Part shown: positions 42,454 to 53,477 of the stretch, piece after piece
Layout: every line of letters starts with the position of its first letter
How positions within the stretch are numbered: the first letter of the stretch is position 1
DNA from: Microbacterium aerolatum
GTDB lineage: Bacteria > Actinomycetota > Actinomycetes > Actinomycetales > Microbacteriaceae
Direction: 5' to 3'
Length of the DNA stretch: 64,000 bases
Assembly (NCBI RefSeq): GCF_007988825.1
Contig: NZ_BJUW01000002.1
Location: 248,001 to 312,000 of the forward strand
The notes under the pieces: generated by a model
What the model was told of the DNA's origin: nothing
Databases searched by the model: none
What the model saw: the letters and a program-made list of their open reading frames with translations, nothing else
Translations under genes and position numbers: made by a program

Positions 42454-42870
42454 ATGAGCGAGAAGTACCGGACCGAGGCGAGCAACGGCGACGGCGGCGC
42501 AGGCATCAGCAGCGTCACGGGCGGACTTAGCGTCGCGGTCGCGTCGCCGCTGAACCCCGACCGCGATCCTGCCGCCAGCAACCCGGAGCAGCTGCTGGCG
42601 CTGGCCTGGGCGACCTGCCTGAACGCCACGGCACGCGTCTTCGTCGACCGCGAGCGCCGCAGCGCCGTGCGCGTCGAGGTCGAACTGCACGATGCGGCCG
42701 AAGGCCCCGGCTACGAGTTCCACGTCGACGCCTATCTGTCTGTCGAGGGCGCCGACAATGCCGAAACCGAGCGGGTGCTCGCGCAGGCGCACGCCCGCTG
42801 CCCCGTTTCGAAGCTGCTGAAGGACGCCGCGACCGTTCGCGTGCATGTGGAGGAGTACGCCGTCAGCTGA
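42454..42870 (+). CDS. OsmC/Ohr-family peroxiredoxin
   Basis: The 138-residue protein reduces organic or fatty-acid hydroperoxides with two conserved Cys: Cys55 in WATCLNAT and Cys115 in ARCPVSKL. It follows the Ohr pattern (NPEQLLALAWATC) and length of about 140. GGGGGG precedes ATG 42454. No MarR/OhrR regulator gene is adjacent. The 3' end overlaps by 8 nt the end of the convergent SDR gene. Confidence 0.9.
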   Translation: MSEKYRTEASNGDGGAGISSVTGGLSVAVASPLNPDRDPAASNPEQLLALAWATCLNATARVFVDRERRSAVRVEVELHDAAEGPGYEFHVDAYLSVEGADNAETERVLAQAHARCPVSKLLKDAATVRVHVEEYAVS

Positions 42871-43741
42871 GCAGCCGGTCCACCTCGCGCCATACCCGGG
42901 CGGCGGCGTCGGCATCCAGGAACCGGCGGAACGGCGCGCGCGGCACCGGCGCACCCCACAGTCCGAACGGACCGGAGGGCGCGAACATCACCGGTGCATC
43001 CGCCTCGGACGTCGCGGCGTCGAACGCGGTCTGCGCAGCGGTCGCCGGAGCATTCCCCACTCGGTGCACGGCCCAGTTCACGAGGTCCTGGGGCAGCAGC
43101 GCCCGCACGGGTGCGGCGATCGCGGTGCCGGGGACGACACCGGGATGGCTGAGGTTCACCGTGATCCGGCCGCTCCGCCGCGCGAGTTCCAGACCGAACA
43201 GGCTGAGCGCGAGCTTCGACGCCGCGTAGGCGCGGTACGGGCTGTACCGCCGCGCTCCGTTCAGATCGTTCCAGTCGATTCGCGCACGCGCCGCGGCGAT
43301 GCTGGTCTGCACCACGACGCGCGCGCGTGATCGCTCGAGCAGCGGCAGGATGCCGCGGATCAGAGCCGCGTGCCCGAGGAAGTTCGTCTGGAAGTGGAGC
43401 TCGAAGCCGTCGGCGGTGAGATGACGCCGCCGGTCGCCGAGCAGCACCACCCCGGCGTTGAGCACGCAGATGTCGATGGCCGCTTCCTCGCGGAGGCCCG
43501 CAGTCAGGGCGTCGACGGAATCGAGGCGCGCCAGGTCGAGGTCGTGCAGCACGATGCGAGCATCGCGCACTGTCTCGCGGATGCGCTCGATCGCCGCTTC
43601 GCCCTTCGCGCGGTTGCGCACAGGCATGATCACGTCGGCCCCGGCATCCGCCAGCATCCGCACGATCTCGAGGCCGACACCGTCGCTGCCGCCAGTGACC
43701 AGCGCCGTGCTCCCGGCGAGGCGCGCACGGGAGGCAGTCAT
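42863..43741 (-). CDS. Short-chain dehydrogenase/reductase
   Basis: In this 292-residue NAD(P)-dependent oxidoreductase, the Rossmann motif is TGGSDGVG (17-24), the NAG motif is VLNAGVVLLG, and the active-site Tyr and Lys lie in YAASK. Overall similarity is to retinol-dehydrogenase-like SDRs, but the substrate cannot be predicted. It starts 1 nt after the recQ stop, so the two are co-transcribed. Confidence 0.9.
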   Translation of the reverse strand: MTASRARLAGSTALVTGGSDGVGLEIVRMLADAGADVIMPVRNRAKGEAAIERIRETVRDARIVLHDLDLARLDSVDALTAGLREEAAIDICVLNAGVVLLGDRRRHLTADGFELHFQTNFLGHAALIRGILPLLERSRARVVVQTSIAAARARIDWNDLNGARRYSPYRAYAASKLALSLFGLELARRSGRITVNLSHPGVVPGTAIAAPVRALLPQDLVNWAVHRVGNAPATAAQTAFDAATSEADAPVMFAPSGPFGLWGAPVPRAPFRRFLDADAAARVWREVDRLLS

Positions 43742-43742
43742 T

Positions 43743-45788
<2,046 letters not shown>

Positions 45789-45856
45789 CCCTCCAGCGTA
45801 ACGACCCGCGCCGACAACGAGCGTCGTAGGGTGTGGATGAGAGCAAGGGAGCAGCC

Positions 45857-46183
45857 ATGACCGACGAGCCCACTGTCACCCGCAATGCCGAGAACTCGCG
45901 CTACGAGATCCATCTCGGCGACACCCTGGCCGGCTTCGCCGAGTACAAGGAGCGTCCCGGCGAGATGCTGTTCACGCACACCGAGGTCGACCCCGCATTC
46001 CAGGGGAAGGGTCTGGCACCGGTTCTCGCGGCTCAGGCGCTGGCGGACACCGTGGCATCGGGCGCCACGATCGTCCCCTACTGCCCGTACATCGCCCGCT
46101 ACCTCAAGCGCAACGAGGTCGAGGGTGCGAACATCCGCTGGCCGCAGCTGCCGGACGACCCCGCCGGATCGAACGCGTCATGA
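45857..46183 (+). CDS. GNAT-type N-acetyltransferase (YjdJ/NATD1-like)
   Basis: This small acetyltransferase of 108 residues has the compact form of the fold: [19 protein letters not shown], then [14 protein letters not shown] as acetyl-CoA pyrophosphate loop, and [11 protein letters not shown] as C-terminal helix. Substrate unknown. AAGGGAGC precedes ATG 45857, and a TAGGGT box lies at 45827-45832. Its stop overlaps the pirin start by ATGA. Confidence 0.88.
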   Translation: MTDEPTVTRNAENSRYEIHLGDTLAGFAEYKERPGEMLFTHTEVDPAFQGKGLAPVLAAQALADTVASGATIVPYCPYIARYLKRNEVEGANIRWPQLPDDPAGSNAS

Positions 46184-47118
46184 TCGGCGAGCGCAGCATC
46201 CTGCTCGAACCCCGCGAGGTGCCACTGGGTGGCGTGCGCGGCATGAGCGTGCTGCGCACCCTGCCCAACCGCGACATCCCGACGGTCGGCGCGTGGTGCT
46301 TCCTGGACCGGTTCGGTCCCGACGAGGTGCGCATGCGGGTGGAGCCGCACCCGCACATCGGCCTGCAGACCGTCACCTGGCCGCTGGTCGGCGAGCAGCG
46401 GCACCGCGACTCGGAGGGCAGCGACGTCACTCTCAGGCGCGGGCAGCTGAACCTCATGACCGCGGGCGACGGCATCTCTCACTCGGAGTATTCGGTCGGC
46501 GACGGGCCCGTCCCGCTGGATGCGCTGCAGTTCTGGGTCGTGCTGCCCGAGTCGGCTCGGCGCGGAGCACCGGGCTTCGAGCAGCACACGTCGCTGCCTT
46601 CCGTGATGCTGCCCGCAGATTCCGGATCGGATGCCGACGCCACAGTGGTGCTGGGCGAGTTCGCGGGAGTCCGCTCCCCCGCGACCGTGCACACCCCGAT
46701 CGTCGGCGCGGAGATCGCGCTCGCGGCCGGGAGTCGCGTGACCCTGCCGTTCGATCCCGCGTGGGAGCATGCCATCGTGTTGGTCGAGGGCGACGTGACG
46801 GTGTCGGTTGCGGGCGACGACCGGATGCTCGCGCAGAACGACATGCTCTACCTCGGCGATTCCCGCACCTCGGTGACGGTGTCGAGCACGGACGGTGCGC
46901 TCGTGTTCGTGCTCGGCGGCGAGCCGTTCGAGGAGGACCTCGTGATGTGGTGGAACTTCGCCGCCCGCACGCACGACGAGATCGCGCAGGCACGTTCGGA
47001 CTGGGAGGGTGCCGCGGCATCCGCTCGTTTCGGCACCGTCGTGAATCACGGCGACGAGCGCATCCCGGCGCCCGAGCTGCCGCACGTCACCCTGAAGTCA
47101 CGGCACCGCCGGATCTGA
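46180..47118 (+). CDS. Pirin-family bicupin protein
   Basis: In this 312-residue cupin protein, the N-terminal metal-binding cupin has EPHPHIGLQTVTW, HRDSEGS and GDGISHSEYS, which give the His/Glu ligands for iron. A second cupin without ligands follows. Some bacterial pirins act as quercetin dioxygenases or redox sensors; which applies here is unknown. Translationally coupled to the acetyltransferase. Confidence 0.92.
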   Translation: MIGERSILLEPREVPLGGVRGMSVLRTLPNRDIPTVGAWCFLDRFGPDEVRMRVEPHPHIGLQTVTWPLVGEQRHRDSEGSDVTLRRGQLNLMTAGDGISHSEYSVGDGPVPLDALQFWVVLPESARRGAPGFEQHTSLPSVMLPADSGSDADATVVLGEFAGVRSPATVHTPIVGAEIALAAGSRVTLPFDPAWEHAIVLVEGDVTVSVAGDDRMLAQNDMLYLGDSRTSVTVSSTDGALVFVLGGEPFEEDLVMWWNFAARTHDEIAQARSDWEGAAASARFGTVVNHGDERIPAPELPHVTLKSRHRRI

Positions 47119-47133
47119 CGGGGTACCGCCTCG

Positions 47134-47175
47134 CGGGTGACGGACGCCCCGAGAACTCGAGACGCCCGTCACCCG
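47134..47175. terminator. Bidirectional terminator between pirin and the subtilase
   Basis: A perfect 10-bp stem, cgggtgacgg (47134-47143) and its complement (47166-47175), with a 22-nt loop lies between two convergent stop codons. There is no long T-tract on either side, so efficiency is uncertain. Confidence 0.5.
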
Positions 47176-47182
47176 GCTGCGG

Positions 47183-50100
47183 TTACTCCGCGTCGACCGT
47201 GACGATCGTCCGCACGGCGGAGTCGCCGTACTGCACGACTCCGAGGTAGCGCGTGCCCGCCGTGAGCCCGCTCCAGCTGAGCTCGTAACCGGTCGCCTGC
47301 CCCTGCGTCGCCGCGATCGGGTTCGGCGTCGCGGTGAACGCGCCCTCACCCGACGGTGCGACGTTGGCGTAGGTCATGTCCCACGTCATCGGGGCCGTCG
47401 TGGAGTACACGTTCGCGACGACCAGGTACGTCCCCGCGGTCGGCGTCGGGAGCGTGACCCGCTCATCGGCGGATGCCGTCGCCGACTGCCACACCTCGTA
47501 GTAGCGCAGGTCGTCCGGCGCCACCACGCGGTACACGGTGAGGTCGAGGTCGCTGCCCTCGTCGTCAGAGGAGTCGAGGTCGAAGCGGGACAGCGCCGTG
47601 CCCTCCGGCACGTCGACGATCCACGAGACGTCCTTGTTCGCGTCACCGGAGTTCTCGTCGCCCGAGTGCCCCTCGACCGGGTGGTCGGAGTCCGTGAGCA
47701 GCTCGAACGGCGTGAGCCCTGCGAGGTTCAGCGGCAGCTCGCCGTCGATGCCCGGCGTGATCTCCACGGTGGTCGAACCGTCGACCCCTGCGCCCTCGAC
47801 CTCGGCGGGCGCGTCGGCGGTCACGGGGAACACCGCGATCGGCGTTCGCACCGAGTTCTTCTTGCTCGTCCAGGTCAGCGAGCCGGTGGCCCACTGTTCG
47901 ACGGGAGCGCTCTCGTTGTCGAACGTCACGGTGTACGTCGCCGTCTCGCCGGCTCCGCCGAACGTCAGGGTCGATGGCTCGACGCTCACACCGACTCCAG
48001 GCAAGTCGGCGTGCGCCGTGAAGGTGCCCGCCTCGGTGGAGGTCACCGTGCGGGTGACGGACTGTGCGCTGGCCAGCTTGCCGATCGAGATCGACGCGAG
48101 GTTCAGGTCGCTGCCGTCGATCGGCTCGACGCCGTCGAACTCCGCCAGCCCCTTGCCCTCGAGGAACGCCGCCCAGTCGGCGACGCCGTTGAGATACAGC
48201 AGACCCGGGTCGAAGAATCGCGTCGGATCCACCTGACCTGCACCCTGCTGGAACGGGTCGGTGTTCTTCGAGCCGTCGGCGTTCACGGTGTCGTAAGCGG
48301 TGGTCATCATCGCCGACTTCACCTCGCCCGGCGTCGCGGTCGGACGCTCGCCGAGGTACAGCGCGCCGAGACCGGCGATGTGCGGCGCCGCCATCGATGT
48401 GCCGGAGAGGATGCCGAAGGTCGGCTTGTCCTTGCGCGCGTTGTTGGTCGCGGCGAGGATCGCGACTCCTGGAGCTGCGATGTCCGGCTTCATGACATCG
48501 CTGCCGTCAGCCTGCATGGGTCCACGGCTCGAGAAGCCGGCGATCTGCGGAACCGGGGTCACCTCGCCGGTGGTGTTCTCGCCGGTCAGCGTGATGGGGC
48601 GATCGACTCCGCCCTGCACATACGCGAGCACGGCCTCGCGATGCGCGGCCGCGAGATGGACGGTCGGCACGACATGAAAGTCGTTGTCCAGCGAGTCGGA
48701 GCCGCCGGGCACGTTGACGAGCACCATGCCGACGCCGCCGGCGTCCTTCACGACCTGCGATTTCTCGGCGCGGGCGTTGCTGCCCCGGTCGCAGACGACG
48801 ATATGCCCGGCGGCCTTCGCCGGGTCCAGCGTGTCCGGCAGGCAGAGCTGCGCGTCCGCCGCGCCGGCGGCCGCCGCATCACCCGCATAGATCGACGGCT
48901 CGGTGATCGTCTTCCCGAACGGCACCGAGACGGATGCTCCGGCCTGCGCGAACCCGTCGAAGCTGACGGTCCCCTCCCAGGTCGGGATCGTGGATGCCGC
49001 GACCGTGGTGTACCAGGGCGACGCGTGATCGGCGGTGACGGCATCCGGTCCGGCATTGCCGGCACTCACCGAGACGAACACGCCCGCCGCCGCGGCATTC
49101 AGGAACGCGATGTCGTCCGGCTGCAGCACGGACGTCGCCGCGCCCCCGCCGATCGAGTAGTTGATCACGTCGACGCCGTCGGCGACCGCCTGATCGATCG
49201 CGGCGATGAGGTCGCTGAGCGCGCAGATGTCGTCGTCGGTGACAGCCGGGTCGGGTCCGACGTAGCAGGCCTTGTAGGCTGCGACCTTGGCTGCGGGCGC
49301 GACGCCGGAGATCTTCCCCAGCTTGACTCCCCCGACCGTCGCCTTGACGCCGAACTCACCGGCAGCCGTGCTCGCGGTGTGCGAGCCGTGCCCGTCGCCA
49401 TCGCGCGGGGACAGGTAGTCGTACTGGAAGTCGAACCCGGCCGCCGCCGCACCCGTCGAGAAGTACTGGGCGCCGATCAGCTTGGTCGTGTAGTCGTGCT
49501 TGTCCCAGTCCTGGCCCTCGACGATGGCGCTGCGGAACTGCGTGCCGTCCGACTTGTCGAAGTAGACGTAGGACCCGTCGCTGTACGGCTCGCCCCTGTC
49601 CTGCTTCGGCTTCTTCTGCTTCTTCAGCTTCTTGCCGTCGAACGCAGGATGCTCCGGCGCGATGCCGGTGTCGATGACGCCGACCACGACGCCCTCGCCG
49701 GCGTGCTTCACGCCACCGGTCGCCTCCCACACGCCGCCCTTGCCCTTGGCGTCGTCGCCGAGCCCGAGGAAGTCGGTGGAGGACTGTGCGTCGGGGTGCC
49801 GGATCTCGTCGGGGAAGACGCCGAGGACGTCCTTGGACGCGCGGAGCGCGTCGACCTGATCGCCGGTGAGGTCTGCGCTGAAGCCGTTGAGAGTCACCTG
49901 ATACGCGACGTCAGGGGTGACGCCTTCGGATGTCGCGAGCTTGCGCTGCTCGTTCTCCAGGTGCGCGATGTACTTCTGCGAGTCCGCGGAGTGCGCGTCG
50001 AGCGACTTGCCCGGGTTCGGCTTCGTGCGGCGGAGACCGTTCGTGTCGCCCTCGTACGTGGCCAGCGGATCGGCCTTCATGACGACGATGTAATGCCCTG

Positions 50101-50227
50101 GCGTCCCCTCGACGGGTGTCGGATGTGTCACCCCCTCGACGCCTGCGTAGCTCGCGGTTGCCGAGGTTCCGATGACGAGTGCGGCGAGTGTGATGCCGAC
50201 CGTCAACCGGAGGGGTGATCGACCCAT
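47183..50227 (-). CDS. Secreted subtilisin-like serine protease (S8) with I9 and PA domains
   Basis: The 1014-residue protein has a signal peptide (cleavage near residue 28, ASYA), an I9 propeptide (about 40-140), and a catalytic domain with Asp about 186 (VIDTGIAPEHPAF), His about 280 (DGHGSHTAS) and Ser about 611 (SGTSMAAPH). A PA domain (VVCDRGSNARAEKS) is inserted between His and Ser. Fn3-like and pre-peptidase C-type beta domains follow to the end. No membrane anchor is seen, so it is probably released and degrades extracellular protein. It is too large and too remote to be the T7SS mycosin. Confidence 0.94.
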   Translation of the reverse strand: MGRSPLRLTVGITLAALVIGTSATASYAGVEGVTHPTPVEGTPGHYIVVMKADPLATYEGDTNGLRRTKPNPGKSLDAHSADSQKYIAHLENEQRKLATSEGVTPDVAYQVTLNGFSADLTGDQVDALRASKDVLGVFPDEIRHPDAQSSTDFLGLGDDAKGKGGVWEATGGVKHAGEGVVVGVIDTGIAPEHPAFDGKKLKKQKKPKQDRGEPYSDGSYVYFDKSDGTQFRSAIVEGQDWDKHDYTTKLIGAQYFSTGAAAAGFDFQYDYLSPRDGDGHGSHTASTAAGEFGVKATVGGVKLGKISGVAPAAKVAAYKACYVGPDPAVTDDDICALSDLIAAIDQAVADGVDVINYSIGGGAATSVLQPDDIAFLNAAAAGVFVSVSAGNAGPDAVTADHASPWYTTVAASTIPTWEGTVSFDGFAQAGASVSVPFGKTITEPSIYAGDAAAAGAADAQLCLPDTLDPAKAAGHIVVCDRGSNARAEKSQVVKDAGGVGMVLVNVPGGSDSLDNDFHVVPTVHLAAAHREAVLAYVQGGVDRPITLTGENTTGEVTPVPQIAGFSSRGPMQADGSDVMKPDIAAPGVAILAATNNARKDKPTFGILSGTSMAAPHIAGLGALYLGERPTATPGEVKSAMMTTAYDTVNADGSKNTDPFQQGAGQVDPTRFFDPGLLYLNGVADWAAFLEGKGLAEFDGVEPIDGSDLNLASISIGKLASAQSVTRTVTSTEAGTFTAHADLPGVGVSVEPSTLTFGGAGETATYTVTFDNESAPVEQWATGSLTWTSKKNSVRTPIAVFPVTADAPAEVEGAGVDGSTTVEITPGIDGELPLNLAGLTPFELLTDSDHPVEGHSGDENSGDANKDVSWIVDVPEGTALSRFDLDSSDDEGSDLDLTVYRVVAPDDLRYYEVWQSATASADERVTLPTPTAGTYLVVANVYSTTAPMTWDMTYANVAPSGEGAFTATPNPIAATQGQATGYELSWSGLTAGTRYLGVVQYGDSAVRTIVTVDAE

Positions 50228-50356
50228 TTGTCTGCTCCGATGGTTGTGATGCGCGGCCTCGTCGCCGCACAGTCGATCAACCTAATGCGCGATCACGGGG
50301 CGCACCATTGGACGAATCGCCAGACGGTCTGCGATATTCGGCGAGGCGTCGGCGCC

Positions 50357-50725
50357 TCAGGCAGGCCGGGCCGGGGACTCGGTCTCGACGACGCCCCCGC
50401 TGTGCACCAGTCGCACCTCCACACCGCCGGCACCCCGGATCGCCGGATTCGTGCGGGCGATGGCCAGCGCGCTGTCCCAGTCCTCGGCTTCCAGGATGTA
50501 CACGCCCGCGACGACCTGGTCGGTGTCGACGAAAGGCCCAGCCGTGACTCCTTCGGCGCGAATCGAGCGCGCCAGGTCTCGGGGCGTGAACGCCCAGACG
50601 GCGGTCATCACGCCGGCGGCCGTGAGTTCGTCGCCGTGTCCGTTGGGCTCGGCCAGGTCCTCCTCAGTGGCGTCGAGCGCGTGGGCTGAGTCGCCGGTAT
50701 AGATCAGAACTGCGAACTGCGGCAT
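50357..50725 (-). CDS. YCII-related protein
   Basis: The 122-residue protein is of the YCII/DGPF family, with ferredoxin-like fold: MPQFAVLIYTGD at the start, a GVMTAVWAF strand, GPFVDTDQVVAGVYILEAED and WDSALAIARTNPA. The family has a conserved His-Asp pair in some members; enzymatic function is unproven. Such proteins often accompany ECF sigma factors, but none is seen here. ATG 50725 begins the conserved domain. Confidence 0.87.
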   Translation of the reverse strand: MPQFAVLIYTGDSAHALDATEEDLAEPNGHGDELTAAGVMTAVWAFTPRDLARSIRAEGVTAGPFVDTDQVVAGVYILEAEDWDSALAIARTNPAIRGAGGVEVRLVHSGGVVETESPARPA

Positions 50726-50878
50726 CGATTCATCCGTTCCAGAGCAAAGGCGGTCACGACATTGTGTCGCGTCCCGCGTGATGGCACCAGCAGAACCGGC
50801 TGAGAGCGCTACGAGACGCGCACGACCAGATATCACCTCTGATCGGCGAAATTCCTCGCGAGAATCTTGACCAACCTC

Positions 50879-50907
50879 TTGTTGCAATCGAATCTTTGTT
50901 CTATACT
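50879..50907 (+). promoter_or_regulatory. Promoter of the DUF222-HNH gene
   Basis: TATACT (50902-50907) matches the -10 consensus at five of six bases and ends 6 nt before ATG 50914. TTGTTG (50879-50884) lies 17 nt upstream as a weak -35. The message would be leaderless. Confidence 0.6.
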
Positions 50908-50913
50908 GGGCGT

Positions 50914-52506
50914 ATGGTAACGCTCAGCCCAGAGATTCAAGCACTCGAGGATTCCCTCGTGTTTCAGGGCGAGCTGCTCGACGAATGGGTCGATGTCGGC
51001 GCGAGGATCGGTGCGCTGGAGGCGGAGCGCGTGGAGCTGCTTGCGACGCGCCTCGATCTGCTGGCGCGGGAGCGCCTGTCGGGTGATGAGATCGCGTTCC
51101 GGTCGATGTGCGCCGAGTACGCGGCCGCCGGCCACGTATCGCCGTCGACTTTCGCCGCGCACATCTCGGCGGCGTGGATGCTGGCACGCACGCTCCCTGC
51201 GACCTTCGAGGCGCTCGCGTCGGGGACGATCAGCAAGCGTCACGCCGATGTCATCGTCGCCGAGGCGCCGAACGTTTCCGGGCACGGTGAGGCCGCGCAC
51301 ATCCGCGCCGAGTACGAGAACCGAGTGGTCCCCTTCGCGCAGCGCGAGACCGCGGCCCGGACCCGTACCGCCGCCCGCGAGATCGCCACCGCGGTGTTCC
51401 CCGAGAGCACGGCAGAGCAGCACCGCCGGGCGCGAGGGGAACGAGCAGTGACCGTCAAGCCCGACGGCGACGGCATGGCCGTTCTCACCGCGATCCTTCC
51501 CGAGGTACTCGCCTGCGCCATCCACGACCGGCTGACGCAGATGGGCAACGACGTCATCCAGGCCCGCCCGCAGGGTCAGCGCCGCCCGCGTCGCTCCACT
51601 CTCGAGAAGGTGCGCGCCGAGCGCGAGAACGCCATCGCTCGGCAAGAGCCCTCCGACCCGGCGCCGCCGACGGCGCTCGAAGACGAGTTCGTGCAGGCGC
51701 TCGAGCGCGAGTTCGACGAAGTGCCTCCGTGGGAGACCCACGATGACGACGTGGTCAGCGCAGATCTCGCGGAGGGCGCACCTGTCGTCGATCACGAGGC
51801 TGCAGCGACGGAGCACATCGACGAGCGCGACCTCGACGACCCCGACCTCACCGCATCAACGGAGAGCGGCCTGTTCCACGAGTCCACGCCGATGCACGAC
51901 GGGTTCGGATCCATCGAACACGACACGCGCACTCTGGATCAGCTGCGCGCAGACATCTTCGCGGACATGCTCTTGACGACAACACCGACGAGCGTCACCG
52001 AGACAGCACTCGAGTCGGTGAAGGCCACGGTTCAGGTCACGATCTCCGCCGCAGATCTTGCGACAGGCGACGACCGCCTCGCCGAGCTCAACGGACACGG
52101 CCCGTTGGCCACCGGGGCCGCGCGAATCCTCGCGGGCCACGCGACGAGCTGGGATCGTGTCTTCCTCGATCCGCAGGGCATGGTCGTCCAGACCGACAAC
52201 TACGTCCCGACGTCGGGAATGAAGCGTTTGCTGCGTGCCCGCGACCAGCACTGCCGATTCCCCGGCTGCCGCGCGCCCGCGCACCGGTGCCAGATCGACC
52301 ACAACCACGATCACGCCAAGGGCGGGCCCACTGCCGTGAGCAACCTGGCCCTGTTCTGCACGAGTCATCATCCGCTCAAGCATCCCGACGTCGACGATCG
52401 AGACAGATGGACGGCGAGACAGCTCGACGGCGGGGTGATCCTGTGGACGAGTCCGCTCGGACGCACCTACACCGATGAACCGCCGCTGCGCGTGATGTTC
52501 GCCTGA
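50914..52506 (+). CDS. DUF222 and HNH endonuclease-domain protein (13E12 type)
   Basis: This 530-residue protein has an N-terminal helical DUF222 region (about 1-380, with an acidic low-complexity insert around 240-330) and a C-terminal HNH domain (about 425-500): HCRFPGCRAPAHRCQIDHNHDH, then GGPTAVSNLALFCTSHH, with two zinc Cys pairs and the catalytic His. These genes are multicopy and often selfish or mobile-like in actinobacteria; their biological role is unknown. ATG 50914 sits 6 nt from the -10 box. Confidence 0.92.
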   Translation: MVTLSPEIQALEDSLVFQGELLDEWVDVGARIGALEAERVELLATRLDLLARERLSGDEIAFRSMCAEYAAAGHVSPSTFAAHISAAWMLARTLPATFEALASGTISKRHADVIVAEAPNVSGHGEAAHIRAEYENRVVPFAQRETAARTRTAAREIATAVFPESTAEQHRRARGERAVTVKPDGDGMAVLTAILPEVLACAIHDRLTQMGNDVIQARPQGQRRPRRSTLEKVRAERENAIARQEPSDPAPPTALEDEFVQALEREFDEVPPWETHDDDVVSADLAEGAPVVDHEAAATEHIDERDLDDPDLTASTESGLFHESTPMHDGFGSIEHDTRTLDQLRADIFADMLLTTTPTSVTETALESVKATVQVTISAADLATGDDRLAELNGHGPLATGAARILAGHATSWDRVFLDPQGMVVQTDNYVPTSGMKRLLRARDQHCRFPGCRAPAHRCQIDHNHDHAKGGPTAVSNLALFCTSHHPLKHPDVDDRDRWTARQLDGGVILWTSPLGRTYTDEPPLRVMFA

Positions 52507-52547
52507 CCAGAGCGACGGCGATCGCGTGATCCCCGCGCTCCGTGTGA

Positions 52548-52673
52548 TCAGCGCTCCGGCGTGTGCAACCGGGCCAGGTAGCGGTCGACCCTCGTCGGGA
52601 TGCCACGGGTGTCCAGCAGCGAGACGCTCACTGTCACCGCGGTCGCCAGCGGGATGGACGAAGGCGATGACAT
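52548..52673 (-). CDS. Candidate 41-residue small protein
   Basis: This short frame starts at ATG 52673 behind a perfect AAGGAG Shine-Dalgarno sequence (5 nt spacing) and ends TGA at 52548. The peptide opens MSSPSSIPLATAVTVSVSLL and ends VDRYLARLHTPER. It has a weakly hydrophobic middle and a basic C-terminus. TAGCGT lies further upstream as a possible -10. No family recognised; it could be a real small protein or a remnant. Confidence 0.45.
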   Translation of the reverse strand: MSSPSSIPLATAVTVSVSLLDTRGIPTRVDRYLARLHTPER

Positions 52674-52830
52674 GGATGCTCCTTGTGTGCGCGTCATTGC
52701 GTTCGTTCACGCTACGAACTCCGCGGACGCCCCGCCGGGGTTCTGGGGGCGGATGCGACGAGCGGCGTCGTCGGGGCGACGAACGGTGTTTTCCCCGGTC
52801 GCGCGCCGATCCGCGCGCACACCGCGCCAC

Positions 52831-52836
52831 TAGGCT
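52831..52836 (+). promoter_or_regulatory. -10 box of the ECF S-component gene
   Basis: TAGGCT ends 6 nt before GTG 52843, so the message is probably leaderless. The same box and spacing occur before mdh and the YaeQ gene. Confidence 0.5.
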
Positions 52837-52842
52837 GAAACG

Positions 52843-53385
52843 GTGCCGAAGAATCGTGTGCTGTCGACTCGCGTGCTGCTGACCTGCGCCGCTGTCGGAG
52901 TTGCGACGGGGCTGGTCTCGGCGGGTTGGGCAGGCCTGCACTTCGTCGCCGCGACCGGCGCCATTCCGCTCTACGGACTCGTCCTCGGCTTCCACGTACT
53001 GCCCGGCGTGATCGCTCAGCAGGTGCTTCGCGCACCGTGGGTCGCGCTCATCACGCACGCGATCTCGGCGCTCATCGGGCTCGCCTTCGTACCTGCGATG
53101 GCCGGGCGATATCTGCTCGCGGCAGCCGTGTTCGGCGGCGTGCAGGAGGGTGTCTCGGCGCTCACCCGCTACCGCCACTGGGAACCGTGGCGATTCCTGC
53201 TGTCCTCGGCGGTCACCGGAGTCGTGATCGCAGTGCCGCTGTGGTTCGCCTTCGACGTCGCGGGCCTTCCCGCCTGGAGCGCGACCGGCTTCGGGGTGCT
53301 GTTCGTGATCGGTCCGGTGGCGTGGACGGTGGTCGGTCTGGCCATCGGAAACGCGCTTCGCCGGGCGGGCGTCATCCGCGTCTGA
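52843..53385 (+). CDS. ECF transporter substrate-binding (S) component
   Basis: This 180-residue integral membrane protein has five to six helices and no large loops, and resembles S components of the YkoE/HMP-thiamine type (ECF). It lies directly before the ATPase and T-component genes of the same transporter, but the iron box is located between it and them. Substrate unknown; the neighbouring siderophore-interacting protein and iron box point to an iron-related compound rather than thiamine (inference). Confidence 0.83.
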   Translation: MPKNRVLSTRVLLTCAAVGVATGLVSAGWAGLHFVAATGAIPLYGLVLGFHVLPGVIAQQVLRAPWVALITHAISALIGLAFVPAMAGRYLLAAAVFGGVQEGVSALTRYRHWEPWRFLLSSAVTGVVIAVPLWFAFDVAGLPAWSATGFGVLFVIGPVAWTVVGLAIGNALRRAGVIRV

Positions 53386-53403
53386 CGCCACACCATATGC
53401 GCG

Positions 53404-53422
53404 TCAGGTAAGGCTCAGCTAA
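53404..53422 (+). promoter_or_regulatory. IdeR/DtxR-type iron box
   Basis: TCAGGTAAGGCTCAGCTAA matches the 19-bp consensus TTAGGTTAGGCTAACCTAA at 15 positions. TAACCT (53420-53425) could be the -10, so bound repressor would cover the promoter. It lies 55 nt before the ATPase gene and should repress the ATPase, T-component and siderophore-interacting genes when iron is plentiful. Confidence 0.7.
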
Positions 53423-53477
53423 CCTGGATCGATACCGATTCATGGGAGCCCGCTCCCCGAGCCCGTGAAGGACTGCC

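Larger units (their letters stand above)
52507..52842. other. 336-bp gap with one candidate small ORF
   Basis: This is the only stretch over 300 bases without a clear gene. It holds the candidate 41-residue minus-strand ORF (52548-52673) and, at its right end, the TAGGCT box for the ECF S-component gene. GC-rich sequence between them (52735-52790) shows no structure I can interpret. Confidence 0.7.

Noticed and set aside
47183..50227. Subtilase as the T7SS mycosin (MycP)
   Set aside because: It is outside the T7SS region, has I9 and PA domains, is about twice the size of mycosins and lacks a C-terminal membrane helix.
50343..50356. Short palindrome after the YCII gene as a terminator
   Set aside because: The stem is only about six base pairs and has no T-tract, so it is not supported as a feature.
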